A DNA stretch of 64,000 bases from Doryteuthis pealeii. Lineage: Eukaryota; Mollusca; Cephalopoda; Myopsida; Loliginidae. Positions 30,878-42,505 of the stretch are shown here, piece after piece (positions within the stretch are counted from its first letter, which is position 1; each line of letters opens with the position of its first letter). Position numbers and translations under genes: made by a program. The notes below the pieces were generated by a model. It was not told the origin of the DNA. It did no database searches and saw only the letters and a program-made list of their open reading frames with translations. The stretch lies in assembly GCA_023376005.1 (NCBI GenBank), contig CM042145.1:21586384-21650383 (forward strand). Reading direction: 5' to 3'.

Positions 30878-31289
30878 AAAAAGGGGTGCCTAAAGGTCAT
30901 ATGGTCAAAATTGAATACCCAACAAGTATGAATAAATGAATAAAAATGTCTTCGGCATAAAATAACCCAACAAGGGTTGACATCCGTAAAATGCAACTAC
31001 CCAACCCTTTTCTTCGTATTCTACTCGCATAGCTGAAGTTCAATTGCAGAGAAGTTCAAAATGTCATTTGTTCATAGGCAGAAGATTGAAGACGGCCATT
31101 TTTCGACAGGAATTTCCATCTGACAGATTGAAACTTCGTTTCGCGCCAAAAAAAACTTTCCGAGCGTTCACTGAAGCAATGTTGTTTAAAAACAACTTCA
31201 TCTCAATTGTAGTCTTTCTCCCTACAATTGACCTACTGGTTTAAATTCGTATTTTATTCCATCGGGTTCTTTCTTTCTCTTTTATTAGA

Positions 31290-31530
31290 GGAAGCGCCCG
31301 TGGTGTTACTAGTTAGAGTCGCATGAAATGGACTCGTTTGACCCGAGTTCAATTCCTGGACGAAGCACAGTTCACATAGCGGCTAATACCCTTGGAAAAG
31401 GTATGAATCCAACTATTCTCCCTCAGCTATGGGTAAAATAGTAGTGCAGAATGGGTTCTTCAACTTTGGTTAGGCAAACAGTCTAGGAGAAGTAAAAATC
31501 TGAATTCAAACCTGGTCACTACTAGAATAG
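31290..31530 (+). mobile_element. SINE, family 3 (copy B)
   Basis: Counterpart of 11,205-11,436. 30,878-31,289 corresponds to unrecognised 11,437-11,841. Confidence 0.8.
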
Positions 31531-31607
31531 ACTCGGGCCCACTTAGTGATTTATTTCAATTTTTTTTTAATTTAAGTTTAGAATTTCAAAAAAATTATTT
31601 ATCTCCT

Positions 31608-31985
31608 TTGCCTAAAAATTCGGACTTTGAATACACTGTTAATATATACGAAAGTAATCCCAAAAGTAAGGTATCCAAATCGCTGGGGACGCGAAAGAAA
31701 TTTTCGTGCGGCTATTGGCAACACAGTTGTGTTTTGTTGTGCATGGGCCTCGCTGACACAGTCAATATTGGCTTCGTAGTCGTTTCTGATCGCGCTTCGA
31801 TTGACGCTACCGCCAAGTTCGCGCAGTTACTTCGCTTTTTGAACGCAAAAGGCATTAAACTGATTAAAATTCATCGCCAATTAACGGACGTGTATGACGA
31901 GTCATGCATAGACGTCAAAAATGTCCGCAGTTGTGTAGGGAGTTTGCCATGAGGGTGAGATTCATGTCCACTCACGACCTATGGC
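31608..31985 (+). pseudogene. Mariner HTH remnant (copy B)
   Basis: The 114-codon frame contains LRFLNAKGIKLIKIHRQLTD and VYDESCIDVKNV. A 1-bp insertion relative to A changes RAVIRF to FAQLLRF, and the stop present upstream in A is bypassed by the same shift. It is therefore not an intact gene despite the open frame. Confidence 0.6.
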
Positions 31986-32034
31986 GGCGAGCTGCTATGG
32001 CATAAAAATATTATATATATATATATATAGCTAT

Positions 32035-32172
32035 ATATCGCAGCGGTTAGGAGCCCATTGTGGGTGTAAAGCTAGTCTCGCAGATCCATTACTACTGAAT
32101 AGCGACCCTCCCTAGATGCTCCATACTTACGACCTTGTGCAACAGCGCAAAAATAAGGCATCGACCGAAATA
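32035..32172 (+). mobile_element. SINE, family 4 (copy B)
   Basis: Counterpart of 10,545-10,682, preceded by (TA)n. Confidence 0.6.
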
Positions 32173-32203
32173 AAAATTAGATGCATACTGTGTTGGATTA
32201 TTT

Positions 32204-32445
32204 GTGGCATATAAGACGTGTATACCTCTTAAAATTTATAGACTAAGCGAGGTCAAGTGGTTTAAGCCTCAGCCAATCAACAGGCCGAATGCGTGGCTGG
32301 TTGACTGCTTAATCACTGATACTGAGAGACGTCCTTTTACAATCATTGACGAAGGACTTGCAATACTGAGGGCACAAAGGAACAACCAAAGGATTCTTTA
32401 CCAAGGATTTCCGCCTGGACACGCGCTATTGATTGAAGCCTAAAG
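32204..32445 (-). repeat. Dispersed repeat family D (copy B)
   Basis: Reverse of 10,275-10,520. The 79-codon plus frame here is antisense repeat. Confidence 0.6.
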
Positions 32446-32587
32446 GATGGTCCTTAAAATCGTAACATACTGAAACTTTAAAAATTATGCAAACATCATT
32501 GAGAAGAAACAATAAACATCTTTATGATTTCTTTAATATTTTGGAAACTTTATCATTTGTATTACCCTCGTAAATACACCCTTTTTG

Positions 32588-32847
32588 TGGCACCTCGCGT
32601 GGTGTAATGGTTATCAAGCTAGATTGCAGACCATTGTTAGTGAGTGTCGATTCTCATTGGCGCCCCATACTTCTGGCCTTGTGACAGATTAAGCAAAGCC
32701 TAGTAAATAATTACATGCACCTCACATGATGTAATGGTTAGCAAGCTAGATTTGCTGACCATTGTTAGTGAGTTCGATTCTCAATGTGCGCACCATACTC
32801 CCGGCCTTGTGCCACATCTAAGCTAAGCTTATTAAATAACTAATCCT
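32588..32847 (+). mobile_element. Two tandem SINEs, family 2 (copy B)
   Basis: Units 32,588-32,709 and 32,716-32,847, each with GTGTAATGGTTA-type box A and a GATTCTCA box B region. Same two-unit state as copy A. Confidence 0.82.
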
Positions 32848-32869
32848 TTTGTTGTTCTCAACCGTTTAG

Positions 32870-33045
32870 GCTTAGAGGGGTTGTTTTTTCCCATTAAAAT
32901 ATGGTTCTCGTTAAATGAGACAAGAAGTAATGACATAAAATAAGTATGACATAAAAATACAATAAAATACTTTGGAGAGGCGGTCTCCTACGAGCCATTT
33001 AAATTCATAACGCACATTGGTCTCGTTAAGACGCTGGTCGGGATA
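32870..33045 (-). pseudogene. GIY-YIG-type coding fragment (copy B)
   Basis: The minus frame reads RLNETNVRYEFKWLVGDRLS, as in copy A with one substitution (V to R). Broken on both sides. Confidence 0.42.
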
Positions 33046-33064
33046 CATATATATATATATATAT

Positions 33065-33290
33065 ATTAAGAAATTGAAAAACACAGGTTTAAATAAATTG
33101 AGTGCTAAGTTTATTAGCCGACGCTGCAAGTGTTTTTATCATTAATTAGATCTTCTTCTGGACATTTTGTTGATATAAGGAAAGGTAAAAATGCCCCGAA
33201 GAAGATCTAATTAATAGATCGAAACACTGCAGCGTCGGCTATAAACTTACCATTCAATTTATCTAAACCTGTGTTTTTTCAATTTTTTTA
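33065..33290. mobile_element. Fold-back element with hammerhead-like arms (copy B)
   Basis: Minus-strand motif 33,117-33,164 and plus-strand motif 33,191-33,239, pointing outward. The plus one keeps CCGAAGA and GAAAC. Confidence 0.8.
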
Positions 33291-33734
33291 ATATACTACT
33301 ACCGTCCGGATCACTTCCATCTCTTCACACACACAACACCACCACAACATATTATTTACAGTATTAAAGGTTTTTTGTGAACTGATTTGACATTCTTCTC
33401 CGACCCAAACAACTACGGAGTGAATGAGCTCTGATGATGATTTTGTAAATCGAAATAATTTGTCAGTATCAGCTATGATTATATTATAAATTGTTTTCTC
33501 TTAACAGCATTGTGTGATGTTTTCATTCCACCTTTTTCATACTCATATATATATTTTTTTTCTTTTGTGTGGGGGGGGGGGGGAGAGAGAAATGGAAAGC
33601 ACGAAAGTGTTCCAGAAAATGAATTTAATATCATTATGGTAATGTCGACGTTATCACTTAACGTTTCGGTTTTGCAACCTTGTATGGAGATGGTAGGAGA
33701 CTTACGGAGTAAATGAGGATATTCGTTTGAATAA

Positions 33735-34560
33735 TGTATTCTTTACTTTTGTTTTTTCTTTCTTTAGTTTCTCTTATTTTTCTTTCTTTCTTTTCTTTCA
33801 TACTCTTTTTTACTTTATTTCTTTCTTTTATCTTTCATTGATTTTCCTTCTTCCTTCTTTTCTTTCTTTCTTTTCCTCCTTTGTCACATTTAATTTCGTT
33901 AATTTTTTTCATTTTGCTACACTGACTCAAAGTTTTTTTTCTTTATTATTTAGAAATTTCATTCTTCCTTTCTTTTCTTCGTTTATTCGGTTCTTATTTC
34001 TTTTCCCGATTTTCTTTTCTTTTCATTTTCTTATTTCCCATCTCTTTTGTCTTTCCTTTTCTTATTTCTTCCTCTTTCTTCTCCCTTTCCTTTTTCTTCT
34101 TCTATCTTCCCATTTCTCTTCTTCTATCTTCCACTTTCTTCTCTTCTTCTTCTGCTTTTTTCCTTTTTCCTTTTTCTCCTTCTCTTTTATTTTTCCTCCC
34201 CTATTTTTGTTGTTGATCTTCTTCTTCTTCTTCTTCATCTCTTTTCTATTTTCTTATTTTATTCTTTCAATTTTCTCTTTCTTCAATTTTTTTTCTTCTC
34301 TTCTTTTTTCTTCTTTCCTTTCTTCTTTCCTTTCTTTTCCCCCCTTTCTTCTTCTTCCCTTTTTTCTTTCTTCTTATTTTGTCTTGCTTCAATTTTTATT
34401 CTCCCCTTTTTTTCTTCTGTTCTTCTTTATATCTTTCTTATTCATTTGACGATCTTCTCTTTATTGCTCTTACCTTTCTTCGTTTCCTGAGAGAACAGAA
34501 AAAGCCCCACCCCCATCCCCAAACCTATTTTCCTCTTTTTCTTCCATTTCCGGTTTTGTT
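33735..34560. repeat. Polypyrimidine tract (copy B)
   Basis: CT-rich complement of 8,166-8,985. The 240-codon plus frame is F/S/L-rich translated simple sequence, not a membrane protein. To its left, 33,291-33,734 mirrors 8,986-9,400, including a G run at 33,571-33,583. Confidence 0.95.
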
Positions 34561-34990
34561 GCTGAACTAGAATTGTTTCCTTTTCCGATCTAGCGTTTGC
34601 GTTATCGATTGCAGCGTTAATGACGCCCGTGATTCAAATGTAACAAGGGTCTCGTGTCCTCGTGTCGTTTGGACGGACCTCCTTCGACCAGATTATCTGA
34701 TTCAATGAGGAATACCTAAAATAGCTGTAAGCTATTAGAAAGAGGGTCCTGGACTCTCTCGTTGAGTCCCGTTCAATTAATGAGAGCCTCAAACGTATTC
34801 CGCCAATGCCACGCTGAGAGAAAAAAAATACAATGCAGGGAGAAATAAGACAATTTTGGCACTTAAACACTTCAAATGATATCCAGCGTGATATTTCCGA
34901 ATGGCTGGGTGTTATTGAAAATAATCTCCCGCTGGAAGGCATCCATTACCACTACCTCTACACGAGTGTTATATAGCCGTCCAGTCGAAA
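34561..34990. other. Unrecognised sequence and direct-repeat arm (copy B)
   Basis: Counterpart of 7,727-8,165. The minus frame 34,634-34,942 is not kept in copy C. Confidence 0.35.
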
Positions 34991-34995
34991 CTATA

Positions 34996-35400
34996 ACAGG
35001 TGTGTCAAGAAAGTATCGAGATATTGTACTTTTTGATTAGCACCTGAATTCGGGAAAAAAATTAGTTTGTTCATTCTTTATCTCTATTTGGTAAAATACA
35101 CTTTAAACTTGGTACTTTTTTGGACACACTTGTATTCTGAAAAAAAAAGTTTGTTCTTCTTCATTTCTATCTTGGTTAAATAGCAGTTTTAATACTTAGA
35201 GACTCTTTGCGCACCTTGTATTCCTGAAAAAAAATAACGTTTCGTTCATTTCTTCATTCTATCTTGGTAATACAACTTTAAGACTTGGTAGCTTTTTGAC
35301 ACCCTTGTATTCCGAAAAAAAACACGTTTCGTTGTTCTTCATTTCTATCTAGTAATACAGTCTTTGAAACTTGGTAGCTTTTTGACACACCTTGAATTAT
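34996..35400. mobile_element. 88-bp-repeat MITE (copy B)
   Basis: GTGTCAAGAAAGTATCGAG at the left, then units ending in GACACACC(T)TG. One more, badly damaged, unit than A appears present. 35,401-35,729 mirrors 7,071-7,400. Confidence 0.6.
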
Positions 35401-35729
35401 GAAAAAATAATGTATTCCATAATGCTGCGTAAAAAACAAAAGACAAGCACAAGCTAAGAATACAGTACATTTTTGGCACTTAAACACTTCAGGCGTGATG
35501 TGTCGATTCTGCGTGTATGGAAAATAGTATTCGCTGAAGGTATACATTTCGCAACCCCTCCGCCACGGGTGTTATATTAGTCGTGCGCAGTCGGGCAAGA
35601 AGATTTCTTAGGAGAAGATGAGACGGAGATGGGACGGCATCCCACTATTTAAGTCTTTATCTTACTTCTTACTTGAAATAGCCCGGCTGGTAAACCTTAT
35701 TCTGTTTTTAGCGTAGTTGGGACATTCGT

Positions 35730-35829
35730 NNNNNNNNNNNNNNNNNNNNNNNNNNNNNNNNNNNNNNNNNNNNNNNNNNNNNNNNNNNNNNNNNNNNNNN
35801 NNNNNNNNNNNNNNNNNNNNNNNNNNNNN
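35730..35829. other. Assembly gap, exactly 100 N
   Basis: A round 100-base run of N, the usual placeholder for a gap of unknown size. Sequence left of it is copy B; sequence right is unrelated to copy B, so the join is a scaffold link only. Confidence 0.98.
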
Positions 35830-35985
35830 AAAAAGAAGAGCAATAATCCCATTCCATTCTGTAAATGAAGACAGTCCTAATGCGGACTGACACCCAACCG
35901 ATGGATCAATTCGGCTGTAGATAGCTTACAAATGTCTAGCCACACTGAAGAGACTTGATAAGTCGAACACGTGTCTGTGGAGACC
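35830..35985 (+). mobile_element. Hammerhead-tailed SINE-like element, left part lost in gap
   Basis: TTCGGCTGTAGATAGCTTAC and AATGTCTAGCC precede the hammerhead, as in the element at 62,679-62,815 (minus). The hammerhead is the 3' end and is followed within 10 bp by TA-rich DNA. Its 5' head is decayed or lost at the gap. Confidence 0.6.
35940..35980 (+). ncRNA. Hammerhead ribozyme, type I, family A
   Basis: Stem I CCACA/TGTGG is a perfect 5 bp. Core CTGAAGA (35,945-35,951) fits CUGANGA. Stem II GACTT/AAGTC (5 bp, GAT loop) follows. GAAC stands where GAAAC is expected, one A short, then palindromic CACGTG forms stem III and GTC gives the cleavage site (after 35,975). The missing A would abolish activity if real, but single-base indels are widespread in this assembly. 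In hammerheads the RNA cuts itself 3' of this triplet. Confidence 0.68.
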
Positions 35986-36418
35986 CTTTATATATATATT
36001 AATAATACCACTTTATTTTTTTGTAATAAAAAACTATTTTTTCTACCATAACCCGAAAAAACCAAATATCCAAACATAACGGTCTATCTCAACATTTTAT
36101 TTCAGCGTTCCAAATTTTAAAAATTCGATTTTCGAATATTCCAAAAATCCTGTTGTTTTTTCCCAACGAATTTTTCATTCAAAATAAATGTTCACTCTGA
36201 ATGAAGGTCAAATCTTCTATGTGTGCGAATATTTTTCACACACATAAACTGACCGAAACACATGTGTAAGTGATTATCGATAAATGTGATATCGAATTAA
36301 ATTCATTTTATCCATGTACATTTCTTTTCTTTACTCATTTTTCCTCATATTTGTCGTATTCAATTCCTTTTCCATTTCACACACACACACACCACACATA
36401 ATATATATATATAGGCCT
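35986..36418. other. AT-rich unrecognised sequence
   Basis: Single-copy in the window, with (CA)n and (TA)n at 36,378-36,412. No element or frame recognised. Confidence 0.4.
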
Positions 36419-36668
36419 GGTTAGCTTCAGTCGGTAGAGCGTTCGGCTAGAAACCCACAAGGGTTCTAGTTCATACCGGTCCTCGCCAACTCAGTATGAG
36501 TAGCACAGGGATCTGTGCGGTAAAGTAAGGAGCTGATGGTAGGTGTGGCGCTCCACCCCAGATGCTAAAAAACAACCTCCTTGGTCTAGCGCTATTGAAA
36601 AGGGGATGACTCCCTCGCTGACTGGCTGATACCGACTTTAGGCCGCACACCGACTTTTACTTACTTTA
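36419..36668 (+). mobile_element. tRNA-Lys-like SINE, family 1
   Basis: GGTTAGCTTCAGTCGGTAGAGC has one base inserted in box A. Body and tail are typical, ending in (TA)n. It lies outside copies A-C. Confidence 0.85.
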
Positions 36669-36839
36669 ATATAATATATATATATATATATCCTATATTT
36701 CATTTAGTCAAGTAAAGACCATCAACAGACGCTCATTTATAAGATTTGCTTGTGACATTTAGACATGAGTTGCAAATTGCTTTCGTAAAGTAAAGAAAAA
36801 CAAAACAGATGGATTGAACAGAAAAAAACAGGCATTTTA

Positions 36840-37260
36840 AAACCTCAAAAATTCAAGACCTTAGCGGGGTGGGGGTGACATCTCTGTATAGTATAATCTC
36901 TTAGACCGTCGGTGGGGTGGGGTCATTTATGAGGCGTCACCAAAGTGATCAAGTGGGGATTGTCCGTGACCTTTAGCCTCTAACCTTGATTTCGCCCACA
37001 CTTGACATGCTACCCGAACCGAGCAACTCGATTCGCCAAATGCCGTATTTTCCATCGATCCAAGAAGTAACCCGATCCCCGCCCCACACCCTCGCCCGAC
37101 ATGCGCACCTCGAAGAATCGAACGTCACAATGGCGGCTCGATTAATTGTCATTTGAAGCCGGATACACGCGATTTATTTGCATTGGCGAACTTGCTTGGA
37201 CGTGACGCTCGCTGACAATGATGGATGATTCCGGTGTCCTCATTGGCTGAAGTCAAGGGC
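36840..37260. promoter_or_regulatory. CpG-rich single-copy block, possible promoter region
   Basis: This is the only non-repetitive, GC- and CpG-rich stretch in the window, with roughly 20 CpGs in 37,010-37,230. It holds inverted CCAAT boxes (ATTGG at about 37,182 and 37,241) and CACAATGGCGGCTCG (about 37,127), which resembles the YY1/initiator-type ATGGCGGC motif of TATA-less promoters. The ATG there opens only eight codons. No exon follows within the window. It could be a promoter, an enhancer or an unrecognised element; sequence alone cannot tell. Confidence 0.3.
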
Positions 37261-37557
37261 GATTTTGCTGCCACAAGATTTGCTTGCAATATATGAAAAT
37301 TCAATTTTTTTTGTATGTTATTTTTCCCCCTTTATATATTTTTCATCCTTTCTCTCCCCCTCTATCTCTCTCTCTTCCCTCACTCACAACACACACACAC
37401 ACACACACACACTTTCTCTCTTTTGTTCTCGTTTTGTTTGTTTTTTGTTTTTTACTTGTTGTTTTCTTATTTTTTTCTCGTTATCAGTAATTCACTATTT
37501 GTTTTCACATATACTCGGTTACACACACACACAACACATGTGACTGTGGATGACTGA

Positions 37558-37593
<36 letters not shown>
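37261..37593. repeat. CT-, CA- and TA-rich simple repeats
   Basis: (CT)n-like at 37,340-37,380, (CA)n at 37,388-37,412, then (TA)n at 37,557-37,593. The three overlapping frames here are translated simple sequence. Confidence 0.85.
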
Positions 37594-37596
<3 letters not shown>

Positions 37597-38651
37597 GGAC
37601 TAGCAAAAAAAATCGATACTACGAGTTTTAAAAGCGAATTAAGAATAATTAAAACTTTTATTTAAGGTTAAACTTTGTCTAAATCGATAAGTAGTAGCAT
37701 AATAACCAACATTAAAAAAAGAAAATAATAATTTACATATGCAGTTTATTTTAAAAAGATTTAAAACTATTTGTTTTGGTCAATTTCGACGATATCCGCC
37801 ATTCAGCCTCTTTTCGATGGTTTTAAGTGCTTGTTTATAATTTTACTGTAACATTCGCGATTGCAAAAAAAATTAACCAAAAATCAGGTAATTATCTGAT
37901 TTTAATGAAATTTTCAGTATTGATTTAACAATTAATGAATTTTATAATGCATTAATTATTTTATTTCAAAACTTTAATTTAGTATTTTGCTATGAAAATT
38001 AATATATAAAATTCATTTAAAATATGAAAATCCCGATGTTAAGTTTAAAATGTTATATTTTTAGATTTTAAAATAAAATATCTACTTAATGCAAACCTTA
38101 TTTTAGGCGCCAAAAGTAATAAGTTTTGAAAGAAAACTCGATTGAAATGTACCCCCTCCCCCTTTTTAAGCAGAAAATACATCGATGTATAATTTTTTTT
38201 TTATATAAATCAATAGCCAATTAAATAATTATCGAAATGAGTAAAAAAGAAATCTCCAAAAAAATTATTTATTATTTTTTTGCATTTATTTTTAGATTTT
38301 CGGTACTTATTTTCTCATAAAAGCGCAACCGTAAAAAAATTTGTTTTGTTTTATTCATAAGTTCGGTCTTTTATCTCATTATTATACTGTAATTAGTATC
38401 GAAAATGATCAACTTGCAAAACATTTTACGCCCCCAACATAAGGGAGGTCAAAATTAAGTGACCTGAAAAAAAATGAGAAAGTTTTGAAATAAAATAAAT
38501 AATGCATTATAAAGATCATTTATTGATACATAAACACTGAAAATTTCATTAAAATCCAATAATTTCCTGATTTTTGATAAATTATTTTCTGTAGGGGGGG
38601 CTAAAGTCATTTTGACAAAAACGAATTTTAGACTCCGTTTGCTAGTCCCTA
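37594..38651. mobile_element. Complete TIR element, 1.06 kb, inserted in (TA)n
   Basis: Termini GGGACTAGCAAA (37,596-37,607) and TTTGCTAGTCCC (38,638-38,649) are perfect inverted 12-mers flanked by TA on each side, within (TA)n. The interior is AT-rich and non-coding, so it is non-autonomous. TA target duplication suggests a Tc1/mariner-type mover; this is inference. Its 3' half is the start of copy A. Confidence 0.75.
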
Positions 38652-38689
38652 AATATATATATATATAGAGAGAGAGAGTGAGAGAGATA

Positions 38690-38905
38690 TCCGCCGAATT
38701 CTTATTTCTTATGAGTATCTTCACCTCAGCTAAGTAATGGACCATTTCGTTTTTATCATAAAGAAGAAAAGGAAGAAAAGTACATGTTACATAGAAAATA
38801 TAATAAGAAAGAAAGAAAGAGAGTAGGAGAAGATAGAGGTAAGGGTGTGCACGCGCAAGCGATAATGCTATCTGCTTCAATTGACCATAATGAAGAGAGA
38901 GAGGA
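38690..38905 (+). repeat. Dispersed repeat family F (copy C)
   Basis: Counterpart of 640-880. Following DNA to 40,300 matches 881-2,240, unrecognised. Confidence 0.65.
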
Positions 38906-40376
38906 GAGAGAGAGAGTGCAGGTCTTCTGTTGGCATTTACTATTTTTAACGAGAAATGGAAAGTGTAAAAATATTTTTATAAGTCACAGATTGGTCTGAG
39001 ATGTTTAAATAAATCAGACAGGGAGAGCCAAAGAAGAGGTTCATCCAGAACCACGAAACTTCAAACTGCTGAAGTAAGAAATAGCCACTAGAAGAAATAG
39101 ACCTTGCCGCCAAGAAAAACTCCGATAAAAGTAACGCAGTCCAGTCCACCATTGCTTATTAGCGTAGAACAAAAACGCCCCTCGCCGTGTCTTTTCTCTC
39201 CGACCAAGTGTGCAAAACATTCCCTTCCGTTACAAATATAATAAAAAAACAGTAATTATTATTAACGTCGTGTTGTCTCGTACTTAGAGTTGTCAAAATC
39301 TACGGCTGCTCATTTCCACTAACCTCTCACAAAGACGGCCCGACCAAGCTGTATCGATTCCGGATCATAGAACACAACGTGGTCACAGAGGGATAGGAAG
39401 GGTGCGCGTAGGCATTGAGCAACTTTCCGGCTACACATGTGATAGACATGGAACAAATTCATCTCATCAGGTACATATATCCGAGCATAGGACCACAGTA
39501 CCGTGTAATATTAGGAACTGAAAACTTGAAATTTAAAAACCTAAAATTCTACCGATTCGACCATGATAAAAATTGCCGTAAATTTGTTTTTAAACCTCTA
39601 TTACACTTTGCATAAATTTTAATAAAAGAACCAATGTTAAGGAAAATTATCGTACAAAAAGTTTGTTCGATCGTGATAAAATGCAGCTTCCCAAAATTGT
39701 AAACATGGAAATTAAGTTAACATGTTGAGTATCTGACCGTCATCCTTAGTTCCAGATGTAGTAAATAAGTAAGCAAGCCAATAAGAATCCGGTGTTATAG
39801 TATTCTTTGTAAGTCCGACGTCCAAGAGAATCCAAATAGCAATGAGCCAAGGTTAAGAATCAGACCTCTATAAATACACCAACAGCAGCAGCAGCACTGC
39901 CAGTGATTGGGGGAATAGGAATCTTTCTCGGGTTACTTGATATTCAACGAGTCTATATTTAGGAGTAGGCATCTATCACACGCCTTATATCCACAAAATC
40001 CAACAATTATTATGATATAGAATAGTCACAAATATCATAGAACTGTCAGCCTACTGAACAGCAGCCCAGCAACCAGGATTCGGAGCCTCTCAAATGTAAT
40101 ATCGGACGAGAGAGATAAGTATACTAAAGAAATTATACTATCAACACATCATTCACCCCATTCGAGGAAAGAACCGTAACGTAAAAACAAACGTGTTAAC
40201 ACGTCATCTCTCCATTCGGAAATGAGTGCCAGACGTAACGAGAGTTGACACGTCATCATCTCTAGTCCGACAAAGAGAATGCAATGTTACAACAGTAGGT
40301 TTGGCGCCCCACCTTAGTAAAAACACCCTCCTGGTTTAGCGCTAAGGGGATATTATATATATATATATATATATAA

Positions 40377-40460
40377 TGTGTGTCATAAAAGTATCGAGAT
40401 TGAAGCTGTATTTACCAAGATAGAAATGAACAATGAATGGAACGTTCATTTTTTTCTGTT
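40377..40460. mobile_element. Half MITE (copy C)
   Basis: Left half of the MITE at 2,354-2,498. The right half, the following (TA)n and element E are absent here, so sequence passes directly to the family B element. Confidence 0.55.
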
Positions 40461-40619
40461 TTAATTTCTGATTTAATAAAATAAAATAAAATTTATTTTA
40501 TTTTGTTTTCAAAACGGAATATGCATTAAAAAAAAAAAATCCGGCTCCGAACTCGAACATTCGTTTGTACCACTTTTGTTTTGTAACGTTTACTCACACC
40601 GTCTTTCTATCACAAACAT

Positions 40620-40677
40620 TTCGCTCTTGATGAAGACCGCTTTAATAAAAGGTCGAAACAGAGATTTTGTCAGCGAA
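40620..40677 (+). ncRNA. Hammerhead-like motif, family B (copy C)
   Basis: Same stems I and II as 3,360-3,416. The stem III loop differs (GAAACAGAGATTTTGTC here). The CTTGATGAA core variant is shared, so it is not random sequence noise. Confidence 0.45.
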
Positions 40678-40754
40678 TTATAACATCATGTGTTTGTTTT
40701 TTCTAAGAATATTTTATTTCATACTGTCGGATTCACTTCCATTCACTTTTTCAT

Positions 40755-40787
<33 letters not shown>

Positions 40788-41418
40788 CTATTTATAATGG
40801 AGATTGTGTTGTTTTCTGTCTGTAACCGAAACTATATTACTACTCAAGTCACAATTCCCTTAGTTATTTACGTAACATTCTCCATGATTCTATTTCTATT
40901 TAAACCTTAATTAATAATAAAACTGTTTGACATTATTAATACTGTTGGCCTTACCTAAATACTAATAACATGCACTTGTATTTATATATATACAACAAAA
41001 TACCAGTTTTCAGTGTAAACGTAAAGCTAATTGCATTTTGATATTAAAAAAAACTGATTTTAATAAAAATATGCTTGGTATTATTGATTTCTAATTGTTT
41101 GGTTTTATCTTAATGAATATGAGCAAAAATTCTCGAGGATAAATCCTAAAAGAATACATTAACAAGAAGAAATAACTGTAATTTTAATTCTTTACTTCCT
41201 TTTTTAACTAAATAGTTAAATTAGGAAAATTTAGCATTGAAAAAACGGAAGTGATGAAAGAGTAAGTTTTGGTTGTTCTATTTTCCGATTATACCCCCTC
41301 CGTTTCAAATCTTTTTATCTGAATTCTTAATTTGTTTCATTAGCCTTTCTGATTTAATCTAATATTTTATACATTTAAACTTAATTACTTGCACCCCCGG
41401 TGCATATATTTGCTAGTA
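40788..41418. mobile_element. Element E, inverted, in a different (TA)n (copy C)
   Basis: Reverse complement of 2,541-3,160 with many substitutions, placed in the (TA)n tract that is uninterrupted at 3,489-3,520 in copy A. GGTGCATATATTTGCTAGTA marks the end that is the left end in copy A. Confidence 0.65.
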
Positions 41419-41885
41419 TATATAATGAAATGAACCATTGTGTAAAAATAAGTACGTGGTGTTGCAAAATGTATCACACAAAATGCAAGAAATTCTGCAT
41501 TCTTTATGATGGAAGAATTTAGGGGAATACAGTCGCAACGGAACGAAGCAATAAAAGAGAAAGTCTGTTTTTTTATACGCCAAGCATAAAATATGGACGA
41601 AGAGAGACGGCGTCTTTTTACTGCTTGTTTGTTGACAAGAAAAACAAAACTAATAAACGTTTCCATAGTTACGTAAATTATTCCCTCAAATCTGTAAATG
41701 GTCTGTTCGCTTTCAACTATTGGAACGACTAGAGAAGGGCCAAGATTATTTTTGGGGGGTGGTGGGGTGGAGGGTTTAGGTGACGTGCAAATTCTTCGGA
41801 CGTTTCTATAATGAGACACGTAGTTCGCGAATAACCAACATATTTCTTCCAACAGGGTTATACTTATGTCAAGGCACAAATATAA

Positions 41886-41933
<48 letters not shown>

Positions 41934-42339
41934 TAGCAGAGAAGACGCGTTTCTGGCTAAGTTACTGTTATATTGTTTATTTCTTGTTTTCTATGAATGT
42001 GTACTCTTAACCCACTTAATTCCATTGATATGTAAACAATTCTCGATTTGTTTACGCCTTACATTTGAACAGATATATTCGCCTAATTAATTAATTATCA
42101 ACTAATTAATTTTCAAATTAGGTATGACTTCAATTAAGCACATATTCTCCCAAATATGTATATATATATATATATATATGCTCCCAATTCCTTGTTGGTT
42201 GAGCTCTTCTTACTATACGGGAGGGAAATCTTCTTACCGGGGATCTGGATCGGTTTTCGTCCCCACTGGAACGAATTTAATCAACGCCCTCGCACAAGCA
42301 GAATGCGATACTGGTTCAGTTTTTTAAACCGTTTAAGAG
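41419..42339. other. Unrecognised sequence with (TA)n (copy C)
   Basis: Counterpart of 3,521-4,371, with longer (TA)n at 41,887-41,931 and the same G-rich run near 41,753. Confidence 0.4.
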
Positions 42340-42505
42340 GTGTGCAATACCAAGGTTAAACCAGTCTGTCCTATTTTACCCATAGCTGGAGGGTAAATAG
42401 TAGGGTGCATACCGTTCCCCGGGGGTATTAGCGGTATGTGAAATACAAACCTCCTTGTTCAGGATTTGAAATCGGTTAGGATTTGAAATTAGGTTTAATT
42501 AGCAG
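42340..42505 (-). mobile_element. Degenerate SINE, family 3 (copy C)
   Basis: Counterpart of 4,372-4,552, with GATTTGAAATCGGTTAG duplicated locally at about 42,463-42,490. 42,506-42,851 is unrecognised. Confidence 0.55.

Larger units (their letters stand above)
21373..35729 (-). repeat. Copy B, inverted copy of A 7,071-21,372
   Basis: All landmarks of A appear in reverse order and orientation. It ends exactly at the N gap, so its true extent is unknown. Single-base indels against A are common, but structural variants follow A, not C. Confidence 0.93.

Noticed and set aside
33727..34490. Long Phe/Ser/Leu-rich frames (up to 240 codons) that look like membrane proteins
   Set aside because: They are six-frame translations of a polypyrimidine tract, with no codon structure and different frames open in each copy; likewise 8,082-8,981 and 45,956-46,895.
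35708..35893. 61-codon frame spanning the gap
   Set aside because: It consists largely of undefined residues from the 100 N run.
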